From positions 25,043 to 89,042 of the forward strand of contig JAFMVE010000022.1 of NCBI GenBank assembly GCA_025499705.1: a stretch of 64,000 bases of DNA. Direction: 5' to 3'. Source of the stretch: Carboxylicivirga caseinilyticus. GTDB taxonomy: Bacteria > Bacteroidota > Bacteroidia > Bacteroidales > Marinilabiliaceae. This document shows positions 25,257 to 33,241 of this stretch, in pieces. Under the pieces are notes generated by a model. It did not search any database, was not told the origin of the DNA, and was given only the letters and a program-made list of their open reading frames with translations. The position numbers and the translations under genes are program-made. Positions within the stretch are counted from its first letter, which is position 1. Every line of letters begins with the position of its first letter.

Positions 25257-26651
25257 ATGAATAAAGAACAAAATATTGGCTATATCATTCTGTTAACATT
25301 GGTGGCAACCTTAGGAGGGTTGCTTTTTGGTTATGATACAGCTGTAATCTCAGGTGCTGAAAAATCCATTCAGACCTTCTTAATTGACGGACTTAATTTG
25401 AGTTCGTTTGCCCATGGAGCAACTGTATCCAGTGCATTGATTGGGTGTATTATTGGTGGTGCAATTTCTGGTATTCTAGCCTCCCGATTAGGGCGTAAAA
25501 AATCCTTGATGGTTGCTGCGGTTTTATTTTTTATTTCTGCATTGGGTTCAGGGAAGCCTGAATTTATGTTTTTTGAAGAAGGTGAGCCAACTATGGGGTT
25601 GCTTTATATGTTTAATTTCTATCGAATTATTGGTGGTATTGGTGTTGGATTGGCTTCTGCAATTAGTCCAATGTATATCAGTGAAATTGCTCCGGCGCAT
25701 ATTCGGGGTCGTTTAATTTCGTTTAACCAGTTTGCCATTATATTTGGTATGTTGGTTGTTTATTTTGTCAACTGGTCTATAGCCAAAGGACAAAATATTG
25801 AATGGATAAATAATGTAGGCTGGCGATATATGTTTATATCTGAGGCTATTCCTGCGGGTTTATTTGGTGTTCTGTTGTTTTTTGTGCCAGAGACACCCAG
25901 ATATCTTGCATTGCAAGGTCAGGACGAAAAAGCATTATCTATTCTCGAAAAAATTAATGGTATAAATGCTGCAAAAAATATCCTTAATGAAATTAAGGAA
26001 ACAGTGAAGAAGTCTGTTGGTTCTTCAACTGTTCTGGCTTATGGAAAAACAGTCATTGTAATTGGAATTCTGCTTTCTGTTTTTCAGCAATTTGTAGGAA
26101 TTAATGTAGCCTTATATTATGCTCCCCGTATCTTCGAAAGTATGGGTGCGGCAAAAGATGCCTCTATGCTTCAAACCATAGTAATGGGACTAGTGAATGT
26201 AGTTTTTACAGTTGTGGCTATTGCTACAGTCGATCACTGGGGGCGTAAACCATTATTAATTACTGGATCGATTGGTATGGCAATAGGAATGATTGCTATT
26301 GGTATGTTGGCTTTCTTTAAAGTTATTGGTATCAGTACGTTGGTATTTATAATTATATATACTGCTTCGTTTATGATGAGTTGGGGACCTATATGTTGGG
26401 TATTAATTGGAGAGATCTTTCCAAATAAAATCAGGGGTAAGGCTATTGCAATAGCCGTTGCTGCTCAATGGGCGGCCAACTATTTCATCTCATCTACCTA
26501 TCCTGCAATGATGGAGTTTAGTGGTGGAGCAACTTATATGTTCTATGGTATTATGAGTATTTTATCTGCCATCTTTGTTTGGAAAATGGTTCCTGAAACT
26601 AAAGGAAAATCATTGGAAGAGATGGAAGATGTGATAAAGAATATGAAATAA
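25257..26651 (+). CDS. xylE: Sugar porter family symporter, likely D-xylose:proton
   Basis: 464-residue MFS sugar porter with 12 predicted membrane segments. Diagnostic motifs are LLFGYDTAVISGA (TM1), SRLGRKKSL after TM2, FVPETPRYLALQG, QQFVGINVALYYAP (TM7), DHWGRKPLL and the C-terminal PETKGKSLEEME. The start is the ATG at 25257; the reading frame is open upstream but the extra residues are polar and unlike the family. It is last in the xylose cluster, so xylose is the best substrate guess; arabinose or glucose porters share the same motifs. Confidence 0.87.
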   Translation: MNKEQNIGYIILLTLVATLGGLLFGYDTAVISGAEKSIQTFLIDGLNLSSFAHGATVSSALIGCIIGGAISGILASRLGRKKSLMVAAVLFFISALGSGKPEFMFFEEGEPTMGLLYMFNFYRIIGGIGVGLASAISPMYISEIAPAHIRGRLISFNQFAIIFGMLVVYFVNWSIAKGQNIEWINNVGWRYMFISEAIPAGLFGVLLFFVPETPRYLALQGQDEKALSILEKINGINAAKNILNEIKETVKKSVGSSTVLAYGKTVIVIGILLSVFQQFVGINVALYYAPRIFESMGAAKDASMLQTIVMGLVNVVFTVVAIATVDHWGRKPLLITGSIGMAIGMIAIGMLAFFKVIGISTLVFIIIYTASFMMSWGPICWVLIGEIFPNKIRGKAIAIAVAAQWAANYFISSTYPAMMEFSGGATYMFYGIMSILSAIFVWKMVPETKGKSLEEMEDVIKNMK

Positions 26652-26671
26652 AGTTTGAGTTAATATAGTGC

Positions 26672-26705
26672 AAAGGATGTCAGAACGATGGCATCCTTTT
26701 TTTTG
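26672..26705 (+). terminator. Terminator of the xylose operon
   Basis: AAAGGATGTC pairs with GGCATCCTTT (one G-T), followed by a run of eight or more T. Confidence 0.9.
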
Positions 26706-26827
26706 TTGGTTCCAATACTTCACTTCTTGGAATAAGTAACGAAAACTTTGAGCCAACATTAACAGGAGAACTTACTTTTAAGCTGATTAACGTTTTATTT
26801 TGATATATCTACGTTATTATAATTTCA

Positions 26828-26854
26828 ATAAAAAAGCCGTCGTTTGACGGCTTT
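26828..26854 (-). terminator. Terminator after the LytTR regulator gene
   Basis: On the minus strand AAAGCCGTC pairs perfectly with GACGGCTTT around a short AAAC loop, then a T run. Confidence 0.93.
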
Positions 26855-26860
26855 CGAATC

Positions 26861-27574
26861 TTATTTAGTAATTAAATTAATATCATCCATTAGCTTATCC
26901 TTATAGGATTTTCCGATTGGAATTATTTTCGATCCTCCGTCATGCATGATAATAACTGAATTATCTTCAATTACTTTAATTTTAGTGATATTAACAATAA
27001 ATGAACGGTGAACACGCACAAATCTATCGGTTGGCATCTTTTCAGAAATTGCCTTCATTGTGAAATGAATGGTATACTTATCTTTAAATGTGTTGAGAAC
27101 AACATAGTTTTCAAGTGCTTCAATCCAAAGAATGTCGTCGTATTTCACTCTTACTAAAGAACTATTGTTCTTAATAAATATCTCACTACTTTCTCTTGAT
27201 ACAGTATCGCTCTCTTCAAATCGTTCTTTAGCCCGATTAACTGCCTTGATAAACCTTCCGTATTGTACAGGCTTTAACAGATAATCAGTTACATCATATT
27301 CGTATGATTCAATAGCATATTTTTCCTGAGAAGAGTATACAATAACCTGAGGCAACTTACTTAAAGATTTAAGAAAATCAATACCACTCATCTCTGGCAT
27401 CTCAATATCAAGAAAAATTAAATCAATAGGATTGGTGTCCGGTTTGGACAGGTAATTAATTGCAGTCACAGCACTATCAAAGCTTCCGGCATGCGTTAAT
27501 CCATCGGTTTTCTCGATAAATTCTTTTATGATTTTCGTTGAAAGCTTATCATCATCAATAATAATGCAATTCAT
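26861..27574 (-). CDS. LytTR-family response regulator
   Basis: 237 residues. A receiver domain (1-120) has the acidic pocket DDD at 7-9, phospho-acceptor D56 in LIFLDIEMPEMSG and the switch lysine in LLKPVQYG. A LytTR DNA-binding domain (about 140-235) has DDILWIEALENYVVL and RFVRVHRSFIVNI. No sensor kinase gene adjoins it, so it is an orphan in this window; its partner is normally a LytS/YehU-type kinase. Targets are unknown. Confidence 0.93.
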   Translation of the reverse strand: MNCIIIDDDKLSTKIIKEFIEKTDGLTHAGSFDSAVTAINYLSKPDTNPIDLIFLDIEMPEMSGIDFLKSLSKLPQVIVYSSQEKYAIESYEYDVTDYLLKPVQYGRFIKAVNRAKERFEESDTVSRESSEIFIKNNSSLVRVKYDDILWIEALENYVVLNTFKDKYTIHFTMKAISEKMPTDRFVRVHRSFIVNITKIKVIEDNSVIIMHDGGSKIIPIGKSYKDKLMDDINLITK

Positions 27575-27644
27575 AGATTCTGTTTTTTGTCAAATTTAAA
27601 AAAATATCACCACTATCAAACTGTAGATGTTAAAAAATGTATGA

Positions 27645-28325
27645 TTATTTCTGATTGGTGTATCTTTCTTCGAACTCTTGAATTAATAAATCACTTTTCT
27701 TGATCGATTTCTTCATCCAGTCGATATATAAATCGTCCCTTTCTTCAGGGGCTAGTTGCCAATTAATATTACTTTGTCTTAGTTTGTAAGTTAAGTGATG
27801 AAGCGAAATGGCTGCAGCAACTGAAATATTCAGACTTTCAGCAAATCCGTGCATCGGTATTTTCAGAAAGTCATCAGCTTCTTCTTTTACAATGTCAGAA
27901 ATTCCGGTAAGCTCAGTTCCAAAAACCAGAGCTGTTTTCCCTAAATTTAGATCATATTCCTCCAGATTAATATCATTATGATGAGGTGATGTGGCTACAA
28001 TACGATAGCCTTGTTTTTTTAGATCTTTTAATGCTTTGCGAGTATTGTTTTCCTGTTCTTTATATCGGTAAATATCCAACCACTTGGTGGTACCAACAAC
28101 AACCTTGGGATTTATATTAAATGAATTTCTGTTTTCAATTATATGAACATCCTGCACTCCAAAACAATCGCAAGATCGAAGTACAGCACTGGCATTCTGC
28201 GTTTGAAATATATCTTCTAAAACAACGGTTAGGTATCTGGTTCTGTCATTAATTATATTTATCATAGTTTCTCTACGATCCTCAGTCATCACTTTTCCCA
28301 GAAACTCTATAAGCGCTTGTTTCAT
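27645..28325 (-). CDS. trmH: tRNA (guanosine-2'-O-)-methyltransferase, TrmH type
   Basis: 226-residue SPOUT methyltransferase, close to the 229 of E. coli TrmH. The three SPOUT motifs are visible: NASAVLRSCDCFGVQ (with the conserved Arg), ALVFGTELTGIS and HGFAESLNISVAAAI. The KVVVGTTKWLDIYRY segment matches the TrmH-specific SAAGSEKWL-type region. It most likely methylates the ribose of G18 in the tRNA D-loop, though related enzymes act on rRNA. It is flanked by a regulator gene and an HU gene and may be transcribed alone. Confidence 0.88.
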   Translation of the reverse strand: MKQALIEFLGKVMTEDRRETMINIINDRTRYLTVVLEDIFQTQNASAVLRSCDCFGVQDVHIIENRNSFNINPKVVVGTTKWLDIYRYKEQENNTRKALKDLKKQGYRIVATSPHHNDINLEEYDLNLGKTALVFGTELTGISDIVKEEADDFLKIPMHGFAESLNISVAAAISLHHLTYKLRQSNINWQLAPEERDDLYIDWMKKSIKKSDLLIQEFEERYTNQK

Positions 28326-28360
28326 TCGATAAGTCTAATTTTAAAGTTAAAATTTTATGC

Positions 28361-28387
28361 AAAAAAAGAGAGCACCTTGGTGCTCTC
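28361..28387 (-). terminator. Terminator after the HU gene
   Basis: GAGAGCACC (28368-28376) and GGTGCTCTC (28379-28387) form a perfect 9-bp stem, followed by seven T on the minus strand. Confidence 0.95.
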
Positions 28388-28413
28388 CGAATATTTTTTT
28401 GTTGCTTTCTTAA

Positions 28414-28686
28414 TTAGTTGATAGCATCGCTTAATTCGCTACCAGCTTTGAATTTCACAACTTTTTTAGCAGGAATTTCAATTTCTTTACCTGTTTGAGG
28501 GTTTCTACCTGTGCGAGCACTTCTTTCAGAAACACCAAAAGAACCAAATCCTACTAGCGCAACACGACCACCAGTTTTCAATGAATCACTAGTTACTTTA
28601 ATAAAAGCGTCTAGAGCTTTTTTTGCGTCAGCTTTTGTAATTTCCGCTTCACCAGCGATTGCATCGATTAATTGAGCCTTGTTCAT
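28414..28686 (-). CDS. HU-family DNA-binding protein
   Basis: 90 residues, the usual HU length. It bends DNA and compacts the nucleoid as a dimer. Key features: [25 protein letters not shown], the GFGSFGV turn and the beta-arm [23 protein letters not shown] with the conserved proline that intercalates in DNA. It has its own canonical promoter and terminator, consistent with strong monocistronic expression. Confidence 0.97.
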   Translation of the reverse strand: MNKAQLIDAIAGEAEITKADAKKALDAFIKVTSDSLKTGGRVALVGFGSFGVSERSARTGRNPQTGKEIEIPAKKVVKFKAGSELSDAIN

Positions 28687-29079
28687 AATACTCCTTAATT
28701 ATAGGGTTAAATACTAATAATTCTTAAACTTTCCTCTACAAATATATAGTATTTCCAGTGTTTACCAAATCTGGAGCAAAAAAAATGCAAAAAAATGTTT
28801 TAAAAGTTCATTTTGTGTTAAGGATGTATTTAGTGTTTATTTGTGAATATAAGTATCAGATATATAGTGTGATAATAGATATTTTTGATTTGTGATGACA
28901 CATTTGTTTAAAAATATCAGTATTTAAATTGAAATTGAAAATTAATCTTACTTAACAAAATTGATTATTGTATGTTTTTTGATTACTATGAAAATTGATT
29001 ATTAAGAAGTTTGAAAGATGTGAAGATAATCAGATACTTAAGTAATCAGGGTTGGGATAAGTAAAAATAGATAAGATAT
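28687..29079. other. AT-rich intergenic region between HU and the DHFR-like gene
   Basis: 393 bases between divergent genes. The HU promoter occupies 28739-28768. The rest is very AT-rich; TATTTTTG at 28880-28887 could be a -7 box for the plus-strand gene but lacks a -33 element. No RNA gene or open frame is supported. Confidence 0.65.
28739..28768 (-). promoter_or_regulatory. Canonical promoter of the HU gene
   Basis: On the minus strand TTG (complement of 28766-28768), 19 nt, TATATTTG (complement of 28739-28746) is an exact TTG-N19-TAnnTTTG promoter about 50 nt before the start codon. Confidence 0.85.
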
Positions 29080-29613
29080 ATGGCTAAAATAGTATTGTAT
29101 TCAGCTGTATCAGTTGATGGATATATTGCGGATAAAAATGGAGATGTTGATTGGTTACATGGTTTTGAAGAGGAGGGTGAAGATTATGGTTATTCAGATT
29201 TTTATCAATCAGTTAAATTTACATTAATGGGAAGAAATACATATAATCAAATTCTATCATTTGATGTACCTTTTCCATATGCTGATAAAAAGAATTTCGT
29301 TTTTAGTGAATCATTAAAGAGTTCTAATTCAATCAATACTGAAATTATTAATGAAGATTATATCTCGAAAGTAGAAGAGATTAAAAATAGTAATGAAGGT
29401 TTAGTTTGGTTAGTTGGTGGTGGGCAGTTAAATAGTCTGCTACTAAAAAATGGATTAATCGACGAATTAATTTTATCTCTTATACCTGTAGTTTTAGGAG
29501 AAGGAATACCTTTGTTTAATATCGATAGTAAATTGGTGAAACTTATATTGCAAAAATCTAAAACTTATAAAACAGGAATTATTCAGCAATATTATCAAGT
29601 TGTTAAAGAATGA
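29080..29613 (+). CDS. Dihydrofolate reductase family protein (RibD C-terminal type)
   Basis: 177-residue protein with the DHFR/RibD reductase fold: AVSVDGYIADKNGDVDWL at the start, LMGRNTYNQIL (about 49-59), VWLVGGGQLNSLLLKNGLIDEL (about 107-128, NADPH-binding glycine run) and a PVVLGEGIPLF segment. Such stand-alone YwjB/YyaP-like proteins are common; their substrates are mostly unknown and real dihydrofolate reductase activity should not be assumed. The stop overlaps the next start by 4 nt (ATGA), so the two are coupled. Confidence 0.85.
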   Translation: MAKIVLYSAVSVDGYIADKNGDVDWLHGFEEEGEDYGYSDFYQSVKFTLMGRNTYNQILSFDVPFPYADKKNFVFSESLKSSNSINTEIINEDYISKVEEIKNSNEGLVWLVGGGQLNSLLLKNGLIDELILSLIPVVLGEGIPLFNIDSKLVKLILQKSKTYKTGIIQQYYQVVKE

Positions 29614-30161
29614 AAGAAACAGATTTATCCAAATACAACAATTCATGGTTTGATGAAGGTGCAGGTATTATTAAGCGCACTATTTGGTTTTTTATAAACG
29701 GAATTTGTCTGATGAATCCGCTAAATCCATTCTCTGGATTAAAAGTCAGAACACTTCGTTTGTTTGGTGCTAAAATAGGGAAGGGAGTTGTAATTAAACC
29801 ATCGGTTAATATTAAATACCCCTGGAATCTGGAAATTGGAGATTTTACCTGGATAGGAGAGAAAGTGTGGATTGATAATCTGGATAAGACAGTAATTGGT
29901 AAAAATTGTTGCCTTTCGCAAGGGGCTATGTTGTTAATTGGTAACCACGATTATAAAAGCACAACATTTGATTTAATGGTTGCACCAATAACTCTTGAAG
30001 ATGGAGTATGGATAGGTGCAAATAGTATGGTAATTGGTGGTGTCACCTGTAAAAGTCATTCTGTTTTGTCTGTAAATAGTGTTGCTTCAAGTAACTTGGC
30101 TGAATACAGTATTTATCGGGGTAATCCTGCTACTAAAGTAAAGGAGAGATACATACATTAA
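29610..30161 (+). CDS. WcaF-like left-handed beta-helix acetyltransferase
   Basis: 183 residues. An N-terminal helical segment (WFFINGICLMNPLNPFSGLKVRTLR) is followed by hexapeptide repeats typical of LbH acyltransferases (about 50-175, with GKGVVIKPSVNI, IGDFTWIGEKVWI, VWIGANSMVIGGVTC) and a GNPATKVKERY end. It likely transfers an acetyl group to a cell-surface sugar, as colanic acid WcaF does. No polysaccharide synthesis genes adjoin it, so the acceptor is unknown. It is translationally coupled to the DHFR-like gene and ends 1 nt from a convergent gene. Confidence 0.85.
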   Translation: MKETDLSKYNNSWFDEGAGIIKRTIWFFINGICLMNPLNPFSGLKVRTLRLFGAKIGKGVVIKPSVNIKYPWNLEIGDFTWIGEKVWIDNLDKTVIGKNCCLSQGAMLLIGNHDYKSTTFDLMVAPITLEDGVWIGANSMVIGGVTCKSHSVLSVNSVASSNLAEYSIYRGNPATKVKERYIH

Positions 30162-30162
30162 A

Positions 30163-30777
30163 TCAGGCTGTATGTAAAAATTCTATTTCAACAGATTCAA
30201 TTTTACTTAACCGGGATGTAATTTTTTCAACCTCTGATTGACGTGTATTCCATTTAATTGAACAACGTAAATTAAAATCCTGTGCTGTAATATTCGGATT
30301 TTCTTCTTTCATGATTCGCATGACATCATTCATTACCCCGTAATCAAAGTCGATTTGGTAAAAGTCATTGACTGTTCGTTCCTCTATAATACCATTATTA
30401 ATCGCGTCAATTGTGGCTTCTTTATAGGCATGAATTAAACCACTTGTTCCAAGTTTGGTGCCACCAAAGTAGCGAATGACCACAACCAGCAGATTAGTTA
30501 ATTCAAAGGAGCGAATTTGTCCCAGAATAGGTTTGCCTGCTGTTCCGGATGGTTCGCCATCATCATTAGCTCTGAATCGGTCTCCTTCTGTACCTAATTG
30601 CCAGGCGAAGCAGTGATGGCGTGCATCGTAATATTGCTTTTTAAGTTCGTCAATAATAGGTTTAACTTCCTCTTCGGTATAAATCGGATAAGCATAGGTA
30701 ATAAATTTACTTCCCTTTTCTTTATAAATTCCTTCCGAAGGCTCTTTTAATGTTTTGTACTGATCGGTAATAGACAT
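30163..30777 (-). CDS. YigZ/IMPACT family protein
   Basis: 204 residues from the ATG at 30777; the frame is open to 30828 but the extra 17 residues are unlike the family. The UPF0029/IMPACT domain (about 8-120) shows KEKGSKFITYAYP, DARHHCFAWQLG, NDDGEPSGTAGKPILGQI and VVVIRYFGGTKLGTSGLIHAYKEA; a ferredoxin-like C-terminal domain follows. The family is linked to translation and ribosome-associated stress responses, but its bacterial role is not settled. Convergent with the acetyltransferase gene with no terminator between them. Confidence 0.9.
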   Translation of the reverse strand: MSITDQYKTLKEPSEGIYKEKGSKFITYAYPIYTEEEVKPIIDELKKQYYDARHHCFAWQLGTEGDRFRANDDGEPSGTAGKPILGQIRSFELTNLLVVVIRYFGGTKLGTSGLIHAYKEATIDAINNGIIEERTVNDFYQIDFDYGVMNDVMRIMKEENPNITAQDFNLRCSIKWNTRQSEVEKITSRLSKIESVEIEFLHTA

Positions 30778-31020
30778 GCAGAATATTGACTTTGACGACG
30801 AAATTACTAAAAAGCGATAGAGCATCAAATAATTTTACCTAATCAAACATGCGTTGAGTAATACCAAACAAACGATAAGTGTTGAAATTCAACTCACATA
30901 TACAAGAGAATAAGTTGTGGAAAACTGTAATAACTGTTATAGCCAGAAACATAATAATCTTAAAAAGGGCTCATGAAAAGGAGGCATTTTTGCTTATCTT
31001 CGCCATAAATAAATACTGGA

Positions 31021-31536
31021 ATGAGCAATTTTAAAGAAGATTTAATGAAGGTGAAAGCCTTTGCTTTTGATATTGACGGTGTATTATCGTTACAAACAAT
31101 ACCTATGCACACAAGTGGAGTCCCAATGCGTACAGCAAATATTAAGGATGGATTTGCCATTCAGTTAGCTGTAAAGCTGGGATATCCGGTTGCTATTATC
31201 AGTGGAGGTAATACAGAGGCTGTATTGAAACGATATAATGGCTTAGGAGTGAAAGATGTATATCTTGGTGTTTCTGATAAGTTGCCCGTATTTGAAAAAT
31301 GGATCGAAGAAAAAGGATTAAGTGCTGATGAAGTATTATATATGGGTGACGATTTGCCTGATTATCCTGTAATGAAAAGAGTTGGTGTTCCAACCTGTCC
31401 TGCTGATGCGGTTGAAGAAATTAAGTCGCTTTGTAAGTATATATCTGATCGTAAAGGTGGAGAAGCAGCAGGTCGCGATGTGATTGAACAAGTTCTAAGA
31501 GCTCATGGTAAGTGGGCCCTGGATTATGTGTGGTAG
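31021..31536 (+). CDS. kdsC: KDO-8-phosphate phosphatase (HAD family)
   Basis: Removes phosphate from 3-deoxy-manno-octulosonate-8-phosphate, a step in LPS inner-core (KDO) synthesis. 171 residues, the typical length for this capless HAD tetramer. The nucleophile motif is FDIDGVL (D17, D19), followed by IISGGNTEAV (motif II), the lysine in SDKLPVFE and MGDDLPDYPVMK (acidic motif). It heads a plus-strand run of kdsC, UbiA-type gene, maf and the S46 peptidase gene. Confidence 0.93.
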   Translation: MSNFKEDLMKVKAFAFDIDGVLSLQTIPMHTSGVPMRTANIKDGFAIQLAVKLGYPVAIISGGNTEAVLKRYNGLGVKDVYLGVSDKLPVFEKWIEEKGLSADEVLYMGDDLPDYPVMKRVGVPTCPADAVEEIKSLCKYISDRKGGEAAGRDVIEQVLRAHGKWALDYVW

Positions 31537-31588
31537 TTTAATGTAATTTGAAAACAAGTATATTTATTAAGTCAGACAATATTTGAAC

Positions 31589-32530
31589 ATGGCATATCTT
31601 AGATTGATTCGATACAAGAATTTAATAATCATTGCCTTATTGCAGATTTTGCTAAGGTATGGACTTATATTACCTATTCTTGACTCGTTTAAGATTTCTC
31701 CTGTTTTATCTGACTTCAGATTTATACTTGTAGTTATTTCTACTGTTTTACTGGCAGCATCCGGCTATATCATTAATGATTATTTTGATATACGAATTGA
31801 TCGGATTAACAGGCCAGATTCAGTTGTGGTAGGTAAAAAAATCAGTCGCAGATCTACATTGTTTTTGCATGTTCTTGTTACCATCACGGGTATGTTAATT
31901 GGATTGTTTATTTCGTACGTTACACGAAAAGAAAACTATGCATTATTCTTTATTGGCATTCCTGTAATTTTATGGTATTACAGTACTACTTTTAAACGAC
32001 ATATTCTCATTGGTAATCTTATTATTGCCATGTTTACAGCCATTGTGGCATTATTGGTGGTTTCTGTTGAATTCGCGGCATTAGCCAGAGTAAATGGACC
32101 ACAAATTCTGGAAACAGAGGCATGTTCAACAGCCTGGTTCTGGACAGGAGGATTTGCCTTTTTTGCCTTTATTACGAATCTGGTTAGAGAAATTATTAAA
32201 GATGCAGAAGACATAAAAGGAGATAAAGCGGTTGGCTGTAAAACATTACCACTAGCTATGGGGATGAAGCTTACAAAACTTTTTGTATTATTACTTGAGA
32301 TAACATCCTTAGCAATACTCTGGCTGATTTATTTTTTAATTCCGGAAATTACCCATATCCCATATGCTTTTGTGTATTTTATAGTTGGTTTTACCATTCC
32401 ACACTTACTGCTCATTTATTTTTGGATGAAAGCCAGTGAATCGAAACATTTTCATGGAGTTAGTGTTTTGGGTAAAATAATCATGCTGTCAGGTATACTG
32501 TTTATCCTTTTAGCCGGCCAGGCTTTTTAA
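31589..32530 (+). CDS. UbiA-family prenyltransferase
   Basis: 313 residues from the ATG at 31589 (an in-frame TTG lies 6 nt upstream). About eight or nine membrane segments. The two aspartate-rich motifs of UbiA enzymes are present: NDYFDIRIDRINRPD (about 65-79) and DAEDIKGDKAVGCK (about 207-220). By resemblance to the geranylgeranylglycerol-phosphate/digeranylgeranyl transferase branch it could make an unusual ether-type or quinone-related lipid, but other acceptors are possible. It lies between kdsC and maf, a neighbourhood I recognise as common in Bacteroidota. Confidence 0.87.
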   Translation: MAYLRLIRYKNLIIIALLQILLRYGLILPILDSFKISPVLSDFRFILVVISTVLLAASGYIINDYFDIRIDRINRPDSVVVGKKISRRSTLFLHVLVTITGMLIGLFISYVTRKENYALFFIGIPVILWYYSTTFKRHILIGNLIIAMFTAIVALLVVSVEFAALARVNGPQILETEACSTAWFWTGGFAFFAFITNLVREIIKDAEDIKGDKAVGCKTLPLAMGMKLTKLFVLLLEITSLAILWLIYFLIPEITHIPYAFVYFIVGFTIPHLLLIYFWMKASESKHFHGVSVLGKIIMLSGILFILLAGQAF

Positions 32531-32639
32531 TAAAAGGTATTATTTACTGTATTTGATTGAATTGATTGAAGCTGAATCAAAACAGATATCATTTTCTGTT
32601 GATGACAATTTATATACTTTTGAGTTTTAAGGAATAAAA

Positions 32640-33227
32640 ATGCTTAATAAAAAATTAAAAGATTTTAAACTTATTCTGGCTTCCCAATCACCAAGAAGAC
32701 AGGAATTAGTCAAACATCTGGATATCCCTTTTGAGGTAGTTATAAAGGAAGATGTGGAAGAAGTATATCCGTTAGATCTCAAACCACATGATGTGCCGGT
32801 ATTTCTTGCTGAATTAAAAGCCAAACCTTATGAAGATGATATCAATAATTATCCATGGATTTTAGTAACGGCTGATACAATTGTGTTGTGTGAAAATGAA
32901 ATTCTCGGTAAGCCAACTGATAAAGCTGATGCAATTCGTATGTTGCAAATGCTTTCAGGTAAATCGCATGAGGTGATAACAGGAGTTTGTTTATCATCAA
33001 ATACAAGAAAACACACTTTTTCGGTTTCCACAAAGGTGTTTTTTAAACAATTGACTGAGGAAGAAATAACCTATTATATAGATACCTATAAGCCCTATGA
33101 TAAAGCTGGAGCTTATGGTATTCAGGAATGGATTGGCATGGTGGGAATAGAAAAAATTGAAGGATCGTATTTTAATGTTGTGGGATTGCCTGTTCAGGCT
33201 TTATACAACGAATTATTGAAATTTTAA
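32640..33227 (+). CDS. maf: Maf-family nucleotide pyrophosphatase
   Basis: 195 residues. Hydrolyses non-canonical or specific nucleoside triphosphates to monophosphates (dTTP/UTP or m7GTP, depending on subgroup). The signature LILASQSPRRQELVKHL is at 11-27, the catalytic-site VTADTIV at about 78-84, then GKPTDKADAIRMLQMLSGKSHEVITGV (about 90-116) and DKAGAYGIQEW (about 153-163) with the YGIQ element of the YhdE/dTTP-type subgroup. It precedes the S46 peptidase gene by 14 nt. Confidence 0.94.
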   Translation: MLNKKLKDFKLILASQSPRRQELVKHLDIPFEVVIKEDVEEVYPLDLKPHDVPVFLAELKAKPYEDDINNYPWILVTADTIVLCENEILGKPTDKADAIRMLQMLSGKSHEVITGVCLSSNTRKHTFSVSTKVFFKQLTEEEITYYIDTYKPYDKAGAYGIQEWIGMVGIEKIEGSYFNVVGLPVQALYNELLKF

Positions 33228-33241
33228 ACCATAAATATATA

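Noticed and set aside
28880..28887. TATTTTTG as a promoter for the DHFR-like gene
   Set aside because: No -33 element and almost 200 nt from the gene in very AT-rich DNA, where chance matches are common.
30915..30932. DnaA-box-like sequence (TTTTCCACA on the minus strand)
   Set aside because: A single imperfect box with no cluster, AT-rich unwinding element or dnaA/dnaN nearby; not an origin.
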